A program made the position numbers and the translations under genes. From Erythrobacter rubeus (lineage in GTDB: Bacteria; Pseudomonadota; Alphaproteobacteria; Sphingomonadales; Sphingomonadaceae), in contig NZ_JACXLC010000001.1 of the NCBI RefSeq assembly GCF_014705715.1, positions 478,457 through 542,456 on the forward strand: DNA of 64,000 bases, read 5' to 3'. The notes under the pieces were generated by a model. That model saw only the letters and a program-made list of their open reading frames with translations. It had not been told where the DNA came from and searched no databases. Below, in pieces: positions 9,780 to 25,980 of the stretch. Every line of letters begins with the position of its first letter. Position 1 is the stretch's first letter.

Positions 9780-10093
9780 CTGATCCTCCCGGGATTGAAG
9801 CTGACCTCGTAGAGTTCCTTGAGGTCGAAATAGGCGGCGAGGCGCGTGATCGCGCGCTCAAGCGGCCCGGCGCGCGTCACCGTGGCGGCGCGCTCGAAAA
9901 CGGCGCTGTGGCCGAAGGGAATGGTGATCGGTTCGCCGTGCACGCGGACCTTGTCGCCCGGCTGCAATTCAACCTCGCCGTCGAGTTCGACGTGTGCGTG
10001 GAAATGGTCGGAGCTCTGCTCGACCGAAATCGTACAGGGCGTATCAAACCGCCTTGCGCGGTGGTGCGGATGGTTGGCGCTGGATCCCATCAA
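9776..10093 (-). CDS. Conserved hypothetical protein of the puh-acsF operon
   Basis: This 105-residue soluble protein has no membrane segment or signal peptide. The N-terminus is His-rich ([10 protein letters not shown]). A compact beta-rich centre ([25 protein letters not shown]) resembles a small barrel, and an amphipathic helix with [19 protein letters not shown] follows. ATGA overlaps with puhC upstream and acsF downstream strongly support translation. Its position between puhC and acsF points to a role in cyclase function or reaction-centre assembly. An acsF partner subunit similar in role to BciE or Ycf54 is possible, but no clear homology was recognised. Confidence 0.85.
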   Translation of the reverse strand: MMGSSANHPHHRARRFDTPCTISVEQSSDHFHAHVELDGEVELQPGDKVRVHGEPITIPFGHSAVFERAATVTRAGPLERAITRLAAYFDLKELYEVSFNPGRIR

Positions 10094-10575
10094 CGCGTCT
10101 CCTCTTTTTCTAGCATGGCGGCAAACACCGCCCGGTTGTCTGACCCGAATGAGGCCAGTTCGACGCTTTCGCCGGTCGTGCTGTCGCGCAGTGTCAGCGA
10201 GCTATCGCTCCATTCGACGAGGTCGAACGGGGTCGCGGGGCCGATGCCGCGGATCCGGCGCTCATGCACGAGGCTGCGGAGGCTGGAGCGCACGAAACCG
10301 CCATGTCCGACCCCGAAACGCGCGACTTCCTCGCCGCTTATCGCATCCTCCACACGGACCGAGCCATCGGCCTCATCGTAGAATTTGAGGCTGCGTGTCT
10401 CGGTCGCGGTAACGCCTTCTTGGGCGCGAACATCGTTTGCGATGGCCGTACGATCGACGAACCCCAGGCTGACCGCCGCAGTCAGCGCCAGGCAAATCGC
10501 CGCCACGCTGCCCATCATGATGAGAGGCACTTTGTGGACGGTGATCTCGTCTTCTTCGTACTCGCGAACGATCAT
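10090..10575 (-). CDS. puhC: Photosynthetic complex assembly protein PuhC
   Basis: This 161-residue protein has one N-terminal membrane anchor (about residues 18-38, IMMGSVAAICLALTAAVSLG) and a periplasmic domain with the recognisable segments RSLKFYDEADGSVRVEDA and GEEVARFGVGHGGFVRSSLR. PuhC is needed for normal RC-LH1 levels in Rhodobacter and probably helps assemble or reorganise the core complex. ATGA overlaps on both sides link it to puhB and to the 105-residue ORF. Confidence 0.92.
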   Translation of the reverse strand: MIVREYEEDEITVHKVPLIMMGSVAAICLALTAAVSLGFVDRTAIANDVRAQEGVTATETRSLKFYDEADGSVRVEDAISGEEVARFGVGHGGFVRSSLRSLVHERRIRGIGPATPFDLVEWSDSSLTLRDSTTGESVELASFGSDNRAVFAAMLEKEETR

Positions 10576-11270
10576 GCGGGCGCTCCTTCAAGGCCGCGGT
10601 CCGGAAGCGCGCCTTTATCGGCGCGTGCAGCAGGGCCGTTCACCTGCTGGCCGTTTCCGGCTCGGTCTTCCTTGATCTCGGTCAAATTGCGTTCGATTGC
10701 CGAGAATTTCGCACACGCATCCGAAAGCGTTTGGGCAACTTCGGCAGCGTCCGGGACAGCGCGCAGCATTGGCTGAGGCTTCGTGAACTTCCATGGCCGC
10801 GCGTGCGGCCACAGGAGCAGGTTGCCGAGCATGCGTTCGCCATTCAGCTCCAACGCGATATCGCCGTGCCCCTTGCCGCGATTCTTGAGATGGGCCGCGC
10901 CGACATGCTTGAGCGGAATGTTGATCCGCGTCTCGATCGCCATGCCGATCCGCATGATGAGCCGCGTGTCGGTGAGGATGTAGAGCGTGCTGCGTGCGCT
11001 CAGCCATGCAAGCCCTTGCAGGATTGCAAGCGCCGCCACGCCGAGCACCGCGCAGACAATCGCGGCGTTCGTGTTCCCGAAAGCCAGCGAAACAGCGATC
11101 AGACCGGCGAAATAGATCGCCACCATGCGCGTGTGGAACGCGGTGCGGGCGAGGACCGACAGGTTTGGCCGGCCTTGCCACAGCACTTTCTCATCGGCCG
11201 CAGGCGTGCCCATGGGGTCGCCATCGGCGCTCGGGCCCATGGCTTCGGGAGAAGGCGTGTTTACAGCCAC
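10572..11270 (-). CDS. puhB: RC assembly protein PuhB (PH-domain membrane protein)
   Basis: This 232-residue protein contains EKVLWQGRPNLSVLARTAFH, two central hydrophobic segments (about residues 52-90) and a bacterial PH-type domain (STLYILTDTRLIMRIGMAI, INIPLKHV). PuhB acts as a reaction-centre assembly factor. The start is a GTG at 11270 that overlaps the end of puhA by 10 bp and has GGAGCG upstream; an ATG at 11240 is the alternative. Confidence 0.92.
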   Translation of the reverse strand: MAVNTPSPEAMGPSADGDPMGTPAADEKVLWQGRPNLSVLARTAFHTRMVAIYFAGLIAVSLAFGNTNAAIVCAVLGVAALAILQGLAWLSARSTLYILTDTRLIMRIGMAIETRINIPLKHVGAAHLKNRGKGHGDIALELNGERMLGNLLLWPHARPWKFTKPQPMLRAVPDAAEVAQTLSDACAKFSAIERNLTEIKEDRAGNGQQVNGPAARADKGALPDRGLEGAPA

Positions 11271-12061
11271 GGCTCGCTCCGTTCGGCCGTGGCATGCAGA
11301 TAACCGCCGCCGTAATAGGCCATGATCTTGTCCTCTTCGAGCCGGGTGATCTGACCGGCCTTGGCGAGCTGCGGCACCGCATCGAACTGCGCGGACGTGA
11401 TCGCGCTGATTTCGACCTGCTCGGGGTTGTCCGGCAGGATGCCTGTGAGGAGACCCTTGGTCTGAACCGCCACGACATTCATCGGAGCCAGAACCTTGGT
11501 ACCGGCATTGGTCGTAACTTCGATGTAGCGGATGATATGCTCGGACTGATCGACCCAGATGTCGCTGACGGTTCCGGCCACCTTCTTGTCGGCAGCAATC
11601 ACCGGCCAGCCGACGATGTTGGGATCGTTTGGCGCGATCACGATATCATGGCTGTCTGCGAGCGGTACGATGCGAAGGTTCCCATCGAAGGTGAGATCGG
11701 GATAGTCGTTGCGATTGGCATAGGATGCCGCACCGAACCCGTCCCTCATCGCATCTCCCGTCGGGGCGTAAGGCGCACCGCCTGCTCGGAACGTGCGGAC
11801 GCCGGGCACTTCGACCGGATCGCGTGCGACATCTTCGGGAACATAGACACCGCGGCCGTGCGGCAGCTTGAAGGTTTTCTTGCCCGCATCGGACAGCGGA
11901 AGGCCGGTTTCGACCTTGCCGGTGAATTCATCTTCCAGCGGATAGCCCTCGCGGCGGCTCTCGCGGTTGAGATAGATCACCAGGCCGATGAAGAAGAACA
12001 GGAAAAGAAAGAAGGCGAGTTCGGCGACGTCGAACGTCCCGACTATGTATGTGTTATCCAT
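11261..12061 (-). CDS. puhA: Photosynthetic reaction centre H subunit
   Basis: This 266-residue protein has one membrane helix near the N-terminus (VAELAFFLFLFFFIGLVIYLNRESRREGYPLE). A cytoplasmic PRC-barrel domain follows, with the stretches IVPLADSHDIVIAPNDPNIVGW and VSDIWVDQSEHIIRYIEV. The H subunit caps the L/M core and guides proton flow to QB. It follows lhaA by 45 bp on the minus strand, as in other purple bacteria. Confidence 0.97.
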   Translation of the reverse strand: MDNTYIVGTFDVAELAFFLFLFFFIGLVIYLNRESRREGYPLEDEFTGKVETGLPLSDAGKKTFKLPHGRGVYVPEDVARDPVEVPGVRTFRAGGAPYAPTGDAMRDGFGAASYANRNDYPDLTFDGNLRIVPLADSHDIVIAPNDPNIVGWPVIAADKKVAGTVSDIWVDQSEHIIRYIEVTTNAGTKVLAPMNVVAVQTKGLLTGILPDNPEQVEISAITSAQFDAVPQLAKAGQITRLEEDKIMAYYGGGYLHATAERSEPWL

Positions 12062-12106
12062 GGGTCACATCCTTTCGGTATTTGCGGCTGAGAACGGCGG
12101 CCGCAT

Positions 12107-13563
12107 TCATGTCGGGAATTCGCGCAAGCCGAACGGCTGGCCCGCGCCCTCCCGTAATTCGGTGGCGGATCTGCGAGCGCTACCGACAAGCGGTCCGATC
12201 GCGGCGAGGCCTGCGATAAGCAGCAGGATTTCGATCACGTAGACGGAGGTGTATCCCGTCGCCCGTGTGGAGATCGCGGCGGTCTGATCGCCGCTTGCGA
12301 CGATCGCGAAGATCGTGTCGCGCAGCGCCCCGCCAAGGGCGATGCCGGCGCCCGCGCAGGTCGCCTGAACGGCGCCCCATGCTCCAAGGGCGAGCCCGGC
12401 GGAGGCGTTCTGCGCGAGATTCATCGCCTCTATCAGGGTGCCGACTGAGAACAGGCCGAGCCCGAACCCGATCGCTCCGGCACCGACGAACAGCATGGCA
12501 GACGAAGCGAAGGGCGCGGCAAAGACGATGATGAGAAATGCAGCAATGCCGGTGACAAGGCCCAGCCCGGCAATACGCAGCGGATCGCCGCCGCGTGACA
12601 GCATGCGGCCGGACAGCATGAAGCCGATCAGCGCGCCGAATGCCCAGGCACCTGTAAGGCTGGTCGTGGCTCCGACGGACAGGCCGAGCACTTCGCCGCC
12701 ATAGGGCTCGAGCAGCGCATCCTGCATGGCAAAACCTGCAGCGCCGATCCCGATTGCCGTCAGCAGGCGGGCGTTGCGGCCATCCTTGACGAAGGCCTGC
12801 CACAGCTCGCGGAAGTCGGGCGTTTCGCGGTCGGGCGCGGTAATTTCCACATTGCGCGGCTCCTGCTTCCACAGCGCGACGATGTTGAGGATCATGGTCA
12901 GAACGGCAGCGCCCTGAATGACCTGCACCAGCCGCGTGGGGGTGAATTCGATCAGCAGCCCGCCGATCACGAAAGCGGAGAACATCATGCCGACCAGCAG
13001 CATGACATAAAGCAGAGCGACGGCGCGGGGGCGCTTGTCCTCGGGCGCAAGGTCGGTCGCCAGCGCGAGGCCCGCCGTTTGCGTGATGTGGAAGCCCGCG
13101 CCCGTCATCAGGAACGATACCGCGGCTGCAACGACCGCGATGGTGAAGCGGTCGGGATTGTCGAACAGCAGCAATGCGAACGGCATGATCGCAAGCCCGC
13201 CGAACTGCAGCAGCGAACCGAGCCAGATGTAAGGGACGCGGCGCCATCCGAGCACCGATTTGTGCGTGTCGGACTTGTGCCCGATCAGCGCGCGGAACGG
13301 GGCGACAAGCAGCGGCACGGCAATCAGCGTCGCGACGATCCACGCAGGCGTCTGCAATTCGACGATCATCACGCGGTTCAGTGTGCCGTTGAGCAAGACA
13401 GTCGCCATGCCCACGCTAAACTGGAACATGGCTAGTCGCAGCAGACGGCCCAGCGGCAGGTGCGCGCTCGCCGCGTCCGCAAATGGCAGCATCGCCATTA
13501 CGAACTCAGTCCAATTGGCCGGAGCCTTGGCCGGCGCGTTGGAAGGAGGGCGGGGCGAAACGC

Positions 13564-13567
<4 letters not shown>
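12107..13567 (-). CDS. lhaA: LH1 assembly protein LhaA (PucC/BCD family MFS)
   Basis: This 486-residue membrane protein has about twelve helices of the PucC-type major facilitator family. LRLAMFQFSVGMATVLLNGTLNRVMIVEL near residue 45 and IGHKSDTHKSVLGWRRVPYIW are diagnostic. LhaA is needed for efficient LH1 formation, probably delivering bacteriochlorophyll to the core antenna. It sits between bchM and puhA with an ATGA overlap to bchM. A second PucC-family gene lies at 25980-27353, downstream of bchG. Confidence 0.94.
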
Positions 13568-18823
<5,256 letters not shown>

Positions 18824-18834
<11 letters not shown>

Positions 18835-20392
18835 AATGCGCTTTCGCGTCGTAAAGCGTCTCTAGATCGATTTCGGCGCGGCCCTGATCGAGAGCGAACG
18901 CTTCGGTGTTGCGGCGCGCTTTCCCGCGCACGAAGAACGGGATTTTCTTGAGCTCGCGCTCGGCCTCGCTCGTCCAGATCGATCCGTCATTTGCAGCGAC
19001 GATCGGTTCTTCGGGACGATCGGCATTGGCGCTCTGCGCGGACCCTGTCGATGATCTGGGAGTATGTGCAGCGTGGTGCGACGGTCCGGCTTCGTCCGAG
19101 AATTCGAAGTCTTCTCGGAACATGGTGAGCAGGTGTTCCTCTAGCCCCATGACCAGCGGGTGGACCCAGGTGTCGAAGATTACGTTCGCGCCTTCGAAAC
19201 CCATTTGCGGTGAATGCCGTGCCGGGAAATCCTGCACGTGGACGGGCGAGGAAATGACCGCGCATGGCAGGCCAAGCCGCTTGGCGATGTGGCGCTCCAT
19301 CTGCGTGCCGAGCACCAGTTCAGGCGATGCCGCGGCGATGGCTTCTTCGACCGCGAGATGATCGTCGGTGATGAGCGGCTCGACGCCGTATTCCTTGGCA
19401 GCGGCGCGCACTTCGCGGGCGAATTCGCGGTTGTAGCAGCCAAGACCGCAAACCTCGAAGCCTAGCTCGTCGCGGGCGATGCGGGCGGCGGCGACGGCAT
19501 GGGTTGCATCGCCGAAGATGAAGACGCGCTTGCCAGTGAGATAGGTCGAATCGACGCTACGGCTCCACCAAGGCATCCGGGAATGATTGTCGCCGAGGGC
19601 AGGCGTGGGATCTGCACCTGCCAACTCGGCGACGTCGGTAATGAAAGCACTTGTGGCCCCCACTCCGATAGGGATGCTGCGAATGGCGGGCTGGTCGAAG
19701 GTCTTTTCGAGCCAGCGAGCCGCTTCGTCAGCAATCTCGGGATAAAGAACGATGTTGAAATCGGCCGCGCCGATCTGCGTTATGTCTTGCGGGGTCGCGC
19801 CCAGCGGGGCCACCAGATTGACCTCGACGCCCAGCGCACCCAGGATCTTACGGATTTCGACGAGATCGTCGCGGTGGCGGAAGCCGAGCGCACACGGGCC
19901 GAGGATGTTGGCACGCGCTGCGCGGCCTTCGCGGTCAAGGCGGACTACCTTCTTGTCCGCCAGCGAGCGGACGATCTGGTAGAAGGTTTCGGCAGCGCCC
20001 CAGTTCTCCTTGCGCTGATAACTCGGCAGTTCCAGCGGGATTGCAGGGCAGGGCAGGTCCATCGCTTCGCTGAGACCGGCGGGATCGTCCTGGATCAGCT
20101 CGGCGGTGCAGGACGCGCCGACGATCATGGCCTGCGGTTCGAACCGCTCGGCCGCTTCGCGCGCAGCGGTCTGGAACAGTTCGGCTGTGTCCTTGCCCAG
20201 GTCGCGTGCTTCGAACGTCGTGTAGGTAACCGGCGGGCGTTTTGCCCGGCGCTCTATCATGGTGAAGAGCAAGTCCGCATAGGTATCGCCCTGCGGTGCG
20301 TGGAGGACGTAGTGCAGCTTCTCCATCGCGGTCGCGACGCGCATCGCGCCGACATGGGGCGGGCCTTCATATGTCCAGACGGATAGCTGCAT
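18824..20392 (-). CDS. bchB: Protochlorophyllide reductase (DPOR) subunit B
   Basis: This 522-residue NifK-like protein makes the catalytic (NB)2 component of dark-operative protochlorophyllide reductase. Landmarks are [20 protein letters not shown] at the start, [19 protein letters not shown], and the C-terminal BchB-specific domain containing [21 protein letters not shown] low-complexity Ser/His/Ala stretch (about 435-460) separates the core from that domain. It starts three bases after the bchN stop. Confidence 0.97.
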
Positions 20393-20395
20393 CGC

Positions 20396-22233
<1,838 letters not shown>

Positions 22234-22289
22234 CTCTTCGAGACTACCTTTCCCTCTCGAGTCGATAACTACTCCATGACAACGCAGAG

Positions 22290-22307
22290 TGTCAATCAGA
22301 GTTGACG
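22290..22307. promoter_or_regulatory. PpsR/CrtJ-type operator between bchF and ppaA
   Basis: TGTCAATCAGAGTTGACG fits TGT-N12-ACA except for the last base and is palindromic in TGTCAA/TTGACG. It lies 57 bp upstream of the bchF ATG and 168 bp upstream of ppaA. A second short palindrome, CTTGACATCAAG, occurs at 22317-22328. The identical half-sites recur upstream of bchG. Confidence 0.75.
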
Positions 22308-22474
22308 TCTTGTTGACTTGACATCAAGTGCGCGCGGCTGTGATTGCTCATTGCTGGAAAAAGGCGTAAGTCTGAGTCGCTGGCGGGAGAGAAGTCGGAC
22401 ATCTTCCGGCTCCATCAGCAGCGACGCGATCCGCGCCGTTCCCGGCATTGTGGACCGGGAGACTGGAGGGTCTG

Positions 22475-23386
22475 ATGGCGAACACCAAAGGGAATGGCGT
22501 ATTCGAAGCAGGCCAGGCGGCGCTGCGAAGGGTGATGTCCAATCCGCTGGGTCTGCGAAAAGACGCCGAAACGGATCAGGAAGAGCGCGACGCCCGTCTC
22601 TCCGACGATTCAATAAACGCTATCATCGAAGGCGAGATTATTCCGCGCCTGCTGATGGCGCATGCCTCGGGCAAGTCGACGGGCCGATCCGGCCACGAGA
22701 TTGGCATTGCCTCGTCAGATGCGCGCGACTTCGCAAAGCTCCCGATTAGTCTCGAGGCGGCGAATCTCCTAGCGGAAGTCGATCGGTTTCTGGAAGACGG
22801 CGTGAGCGTCGAGACCATTTACCTCGATCTGCTTGCTCCGGCTGCGCGAAAACTCGGCGAAATGTGGGAAAACGACGAATGCGATTTCGTCGATGTCACG
22901 ATGGGACTGTGGCGGTTGCAGGAGGTGATGCGCGATCTTGCTTCCCGGGTGCCTGCCGCTCCGGTCGAAGACAAAGCAAATCAACGCCGTGCGCTATTTT
23001 CAGCGATGCCCGGCGACCAGCACAGCTTTGGGGCCCTGATGATCGACGAGGTGTTTTCACGTGCCGGTTGGCACAGCGAAGCGCTTCCCAATGGAGAGCG
23101 GCGCGAGCTGCTCGACCGGCTGGCCAACAATCACTTCGACGTGGCAGGATTGACCGTTTCGCGGCACTGCCCTAGCGCGACGATCACAAATTTGATCACA
23201 GCAATGCGAAGCGTTTCAGCCAATCCGGACATATCTGTTTTAATCGGCGGCAAGATGATCAACGAAGATCAATCGATTGTCGCCAAAGTGGGAGCCGATG
23301 GGACCGGCGCCGACGCTCGTGATGCGCTTGAGGAGGCCGACAGACTGGTCCGATCCAAGCCAGCGCGAGCGCAAGCTATGCGCTAA
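22475..23386 (+). CDS. ppaA: PpaA/AerR-family cobalamin-binding photosynthesis regulator
   Basis: This 303-residue protein is encoded directly upstream of ppsR. Residues about 95-150 form the helical B12-domain cap (TIYLDLLAPAARKLGEMWEND). Residues about 170-300 form a Rossmann-like cobalamin domain with a D-x-H-x-x-G motif in GDQHSFG (Asp181, His183, Gly186). AerR/PpaA proteins modulate PpsR/CrtJ in response to B12 and light. The start MANTKGNG is chosen because GGAGGG lies four bases upstream; an in-frame upstream start at 22448 lacks a ribosome site. The gene is divergent from bchF and shares its operator region. Confidence 0.93.
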   Translation: MANTKGNGVFEAGQAALRRVMSNPLGLRKDAETDQEERDARLSDDSINAIIEGEIIPRLLMAHASGKSTGRSGHEIGIASSDARDFAKLPISLEAANLLAEVDRFLEDGVSVETIYLDLLAPAARKLGEMWENDECDFVDVTMGLWRLQEVMRDLASRVPAAPVEDKANQRRALFSAMPGDQHSFGALMIDEVFSRAGWHSEALPNGERRELLDRLANNHFDVAGLTVSRHCPSATITNLITAMRSVSANPDISVLIGGKMINEDQSIVAKVGADGTGADARDALEEADRLVRSKPARAQAMR

Positions 23387-23398
23387 CCGGGACCATGA

Positions 23399-24829
23399 AT
23401 GCTAACACGTAAGCACAGTATCGAAGGCAAAAACCCGTTCGGTAAAGCGGCTGAATTGTTCAACAGCCTCGATGCCGATGCAGCGATGAAGCTCGCGATG
23501 GTTGCCGGCGACGTTACGCTGGTGCTCGACGATGCCGGCACGATCCTCGATGCCGCTTTCGATCCGTCCGATTTCCCCGAACTCGATGACTGGGTCGGCA
23601 CCAACTGGATCGAAACCGTGACCGAGGAAAGCCGGCCAAAGGTCATGGAGATGCTTGCCGCAGCGCGCCGCGGTGAGGTGCAGCACTGGCGGCAGGTCAA
23701 CCACCCCACACGCAAGGGTGATGTCCCGATCCGCTATGCTGTGCTGAGCGTAAATGGCGGTGAACACCGCATCGCGTTCGGGCGCGATCTGCGCGATGCG
23801 GGCAAGCACCAGCAGCGATTGCTGCAGGTCCAGCAATCGCTTGAGCGTGATTACCTGCGTATGCGCCAGCTTGAGGCGCGTTACCGAATGCTGTTCGAAC
23901 TGTCGTCCGAAGCGGTGATGATCGTCGAAGCGTCCACCCTGCGTATCAGGGAAGCCAACCCGGCTGCGCATTCGATGACCGGTCACCGCGCGGGCGCTCT
24001 CCCGGGCAAGAAACTGCCAAGCCTGATGGACAAGGGCTCACGCGATGCGCTGCAGGCACTCGCCGGTTCGGCGATGGCGTCGGATTCGGTGGCGCCGATC
24101 GAGCTTCGGCTGGCCAAGGGCTCCCGGCTTGTAAACGCGGCGATCACGGGGTTCACGCAGGATCGGGGTAAGTTTCTGCTGCTCAGGCTGATGCCGGCCG
24201 GCGAAAATGACGACAATGCGGATTCGCCGCTATTCGACCTGATCGACTGCATGCCCGATGCCTTCGTCATGGCGGATGCCAATCTCGAAATCATCAGCGC
24301 AAACCACGCTTTCGTTGAGCTTGTCCACGCGGCGAGCGTCGACCAGCTGCGCGGCAGGCACCTGTCCGAAACCATCGGGCGGCCCGGCATCGACCTCGAT
24401 TTGATCGAGGGACAAATTGACCAGCACGGAGCTGCGCGCAATGTCAGCACGGTGCTGCGGGCGGGCGGAGAGCCCGATGGCGAACCGGTCGAGCTCTCGG
24501 CCGTTCGCAGCAGCGGCGAGGAATCGCTTTATGCCTTCGTTATCCGGCCTATAGGACGCCGCCTGCGTGACTTGCCGCCCGGGGCGGAAGACCTGCCGCG
24601 TTCGGTCGAGCAGCTGACGGATCTCGTCGGGCGGATGTCCTTGAAAGATATCGTGCGGGAATCGACGGATCTGATCGAGCGGCTGTGTATCGAGGCTGCA
24701 CTGAATTATACTTCGGACAATCGCGCTTCGGCCGCGGAAATCCTGGGCCTTTCGCGCCAGAGCCTCTATTCGAAGCTTCATCGCTATGGGCTCGGCAATC
24801 TGCCATCCGATCCTGAAGATGGCGGTTAG
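23399..24829 (+). CDS. ppsR: PpsR/CrtJ-type redox-responsive transcriptional repressor
   Basis: This 476-residue regulator has PAS-like domains (about 30-125, 155-265 and 275-385), a linker helix and a C-terminal Fis-type helix-turn-helix (AAEILGLSRQSLYSKLHRYGL). It represses bch, crt and puf genes under aerobic or high-light conditions by binding TGT-N12-ACA palindromes. Only two cysteines are seen, Cys284 and Cys430. The second lies just before the HTH (ERLCIEAAL), equivalent to the redox Cys of Rhodobacter PpsR. It starts 12 bp after ppaA, so the two are probably cotranscribed. Confidence 0.96.
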   Translation: MLTRKHSIEGKNPFGKAAELFNSLDADAAMKLAMVAGDVTLVLDDAGTILDAAFDPSDFPELDDWVGTNWIETVTEESRPKVMEMLAAARRGEVQHWRQVNHPTRKGDVPIRYAVLSVNGGEHRIAFGRDLRDAGKHQQRLLQVQQSLERDYLRMRQLEARYRMLFELSSEAVMIVEASTLRIREANPAAHSMTGHRAGALPGKKLPSLMDKGSRDALQALAGSAMASDSVAPIELRLAKGSRLVNAAITGFTQDRGKFLLLRLMPAGENDDNADSPLFDLIDCMPDAFVMADANLEIISANHAFVELVHAASVDQLRGRHLSETIGRPGIDLDLIEGQIDQHGAARNVSTVLRAGGEPDGEPVELSAVRSSGEESLYAFVIRPIGRRLRDLPPGAEDLPRSVEQLTDLVGRMSLKDIVRESTDLIERLCIEAALNYTSDNRASAAEILGLSRQSLYSKLHRYGLGNLPSDPEDGG

Positions 24830-24955
24830 CACCAGCCGCTAAGGCGCGCGCCGACGCCGCGAGTTCGAGCGAGAGCGGGGCGCAGGCCATCAACGCTGGG
24901 ATCTGGCGTTCTCATCCGAAAATGTGTCGAACGTCATTCTGGGACGACACTGCCT

Positions 24956-24973
24956 TGTCAACTTGTGCAGACC
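24956..24973. promoter_or_regulatory. Weak PpsR-like site upstream of bchG
   Basis: TGTCAACTTGTGCAGACC matches TGT-N12-ACA with one change in the last base. It lies 105 bp upstream of the bchG start and 57 bp before the better site at 25031. Alone it would be weak evidence. Confidence 0.4.
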
Positions 24974-25030
24974 CGAAAAACCTCCGCGCGCCGAAAGTCG
25001 TGTGAGTTTTCTGCAATTGCCTCGAAAGTG

Positions 25031-25048
25031 TGTCAATTTAATTTGACG
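25031..25048. promoter_or_regulatory. PpsR/CrtJ-type operator upstream of bchG
   Basis: TGTCAATTTAATTTGACG has the same TGTCAA-N6-TTGACG half-sites as the bchF operator. It lies 30 bp upstream of the bchG ATG, where binding would block transcription of bchG-pucC-like-bchP. Confidence 0.75.
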
Positions 25049-25077
25049 CCCGAGACTGTCAGGCATAGCCTCTGACC

Positions 25078-25980
25078 ATGGAACGCTCTGCGGTCTCGAC
25101 TCGCCTCGCGCCGATTCCGGCGCTCCGCGATGTCGTCCAGCTCCTCAAGCCGATTACGTGGTTCCCACCGATGTGGGCCTTCATGTGCGGCGCGGTGTCG
25201 TCCGGTGTCGGGCTCGATGGGCGATGGCTGTTCGTCCTCGGAGGTATCCTGCTCGCAGGACCGCTCGTTTGCGGCACCAGCCAAGCAGTGAACGACTGGT
25301 TCGACCGCGAAGTCGATGCCATAAACGAACCTGACCGCCCGATACCTTCCGGCCGGATAGCGGGACGCTGGGGCCTTTACATCGCACTGATGGGCACCGC
25401 TCTTTCGGCTGCGGTCGCGTGGATGCTAGGCATATGGGTGTTCATCGCCGCGTTGATCGGACTGGCGCTTGCCTGGGGATACAGCGCGCCGCCTTTCCGG
25501 TTCAAAACGAGCGGTTGGACCGGCCCGGCGGTTGTCGGCCTGACGTACGAGGGTTTGAGCTGGTTTACCGGGGCGACCGTCATGCTCGGCGCTTTGCCGT
25601 CTTCGCAAGTGCTGGTCGTGCTGGTGCTCTACAGCCTGGGCGCGCACGGCATCATGACGCTCAACGATTTCAAGGCGGTCGAAGGCGACCGGGCGACCGG
25701 GCTTAGATCTCTGCCGGTGATCATGGGCGTTGGCGGTGCCGCCAGGTTTGCCTGCGCGGTGATGGCGGCGGCGCAGGTCGCGGTGATCGCGCTGCTCGCG
25801 TGGTGGGGATACACGCTTTCGGCAGTGCTCGTCAGCGTCGTTCTCGTTGCGCAATTCGCAGCCATGCCGCGCCTGCTGCGCGATCCGAAGAAATATGCGC
25901 CATGGTATAACGGCATCGGGGTGACGCTCTACGTGCTCGGTATGCTTGCCGCCGCACTCGGTCTTGGAGGCTATCTGTGA
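25078..25980 (+). CDS. bchG: Bacteriochlorophyll synthase (geranylgeranyl transferase)
   Basis: This 300-residue UbiA-family membrane prenyltransferase attaches the geranylgeranyl or phytyl tail to bacteriochlorophyllide a. The two Asp-rich motifs are NDWFDREVDAINEPDRPIPS (about residues 70-90) and LNDFKAVEGDRATGLRSLPV (about 197-216). About eight membrane helices follow the family pattern. It overlaps the next gene by one base in a TGATG junction and is preceded by PpsR-like operators. Confidence 0.97.
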   Translation: MERSAVSTRLAPIPALRDVVQLLKPITWFPPMWAFMCGAVSSGVGLDGRWLFVLGGILLAGPLVCGTSQAVNDWFDREVDAINEPDRPIPSGRIAGRWGLYIALMGTALSAAVAWMLGIWVFIAALIGLALAWGYSAPPFRFKTSGWTGPAVVGLTYEGLSWFTGATVMLGALPSSQVLVVLVLYSLGAHGIMTLNDFKAVEGDRATGLRSLPVIMGVGGAARFACAVMAAAQVAVIALLAWWGYTLSAVLVSVVLVAQFAAMPRLLRDPKKYAPWYNGIGVTLYVLGMLAAALGLGGYL

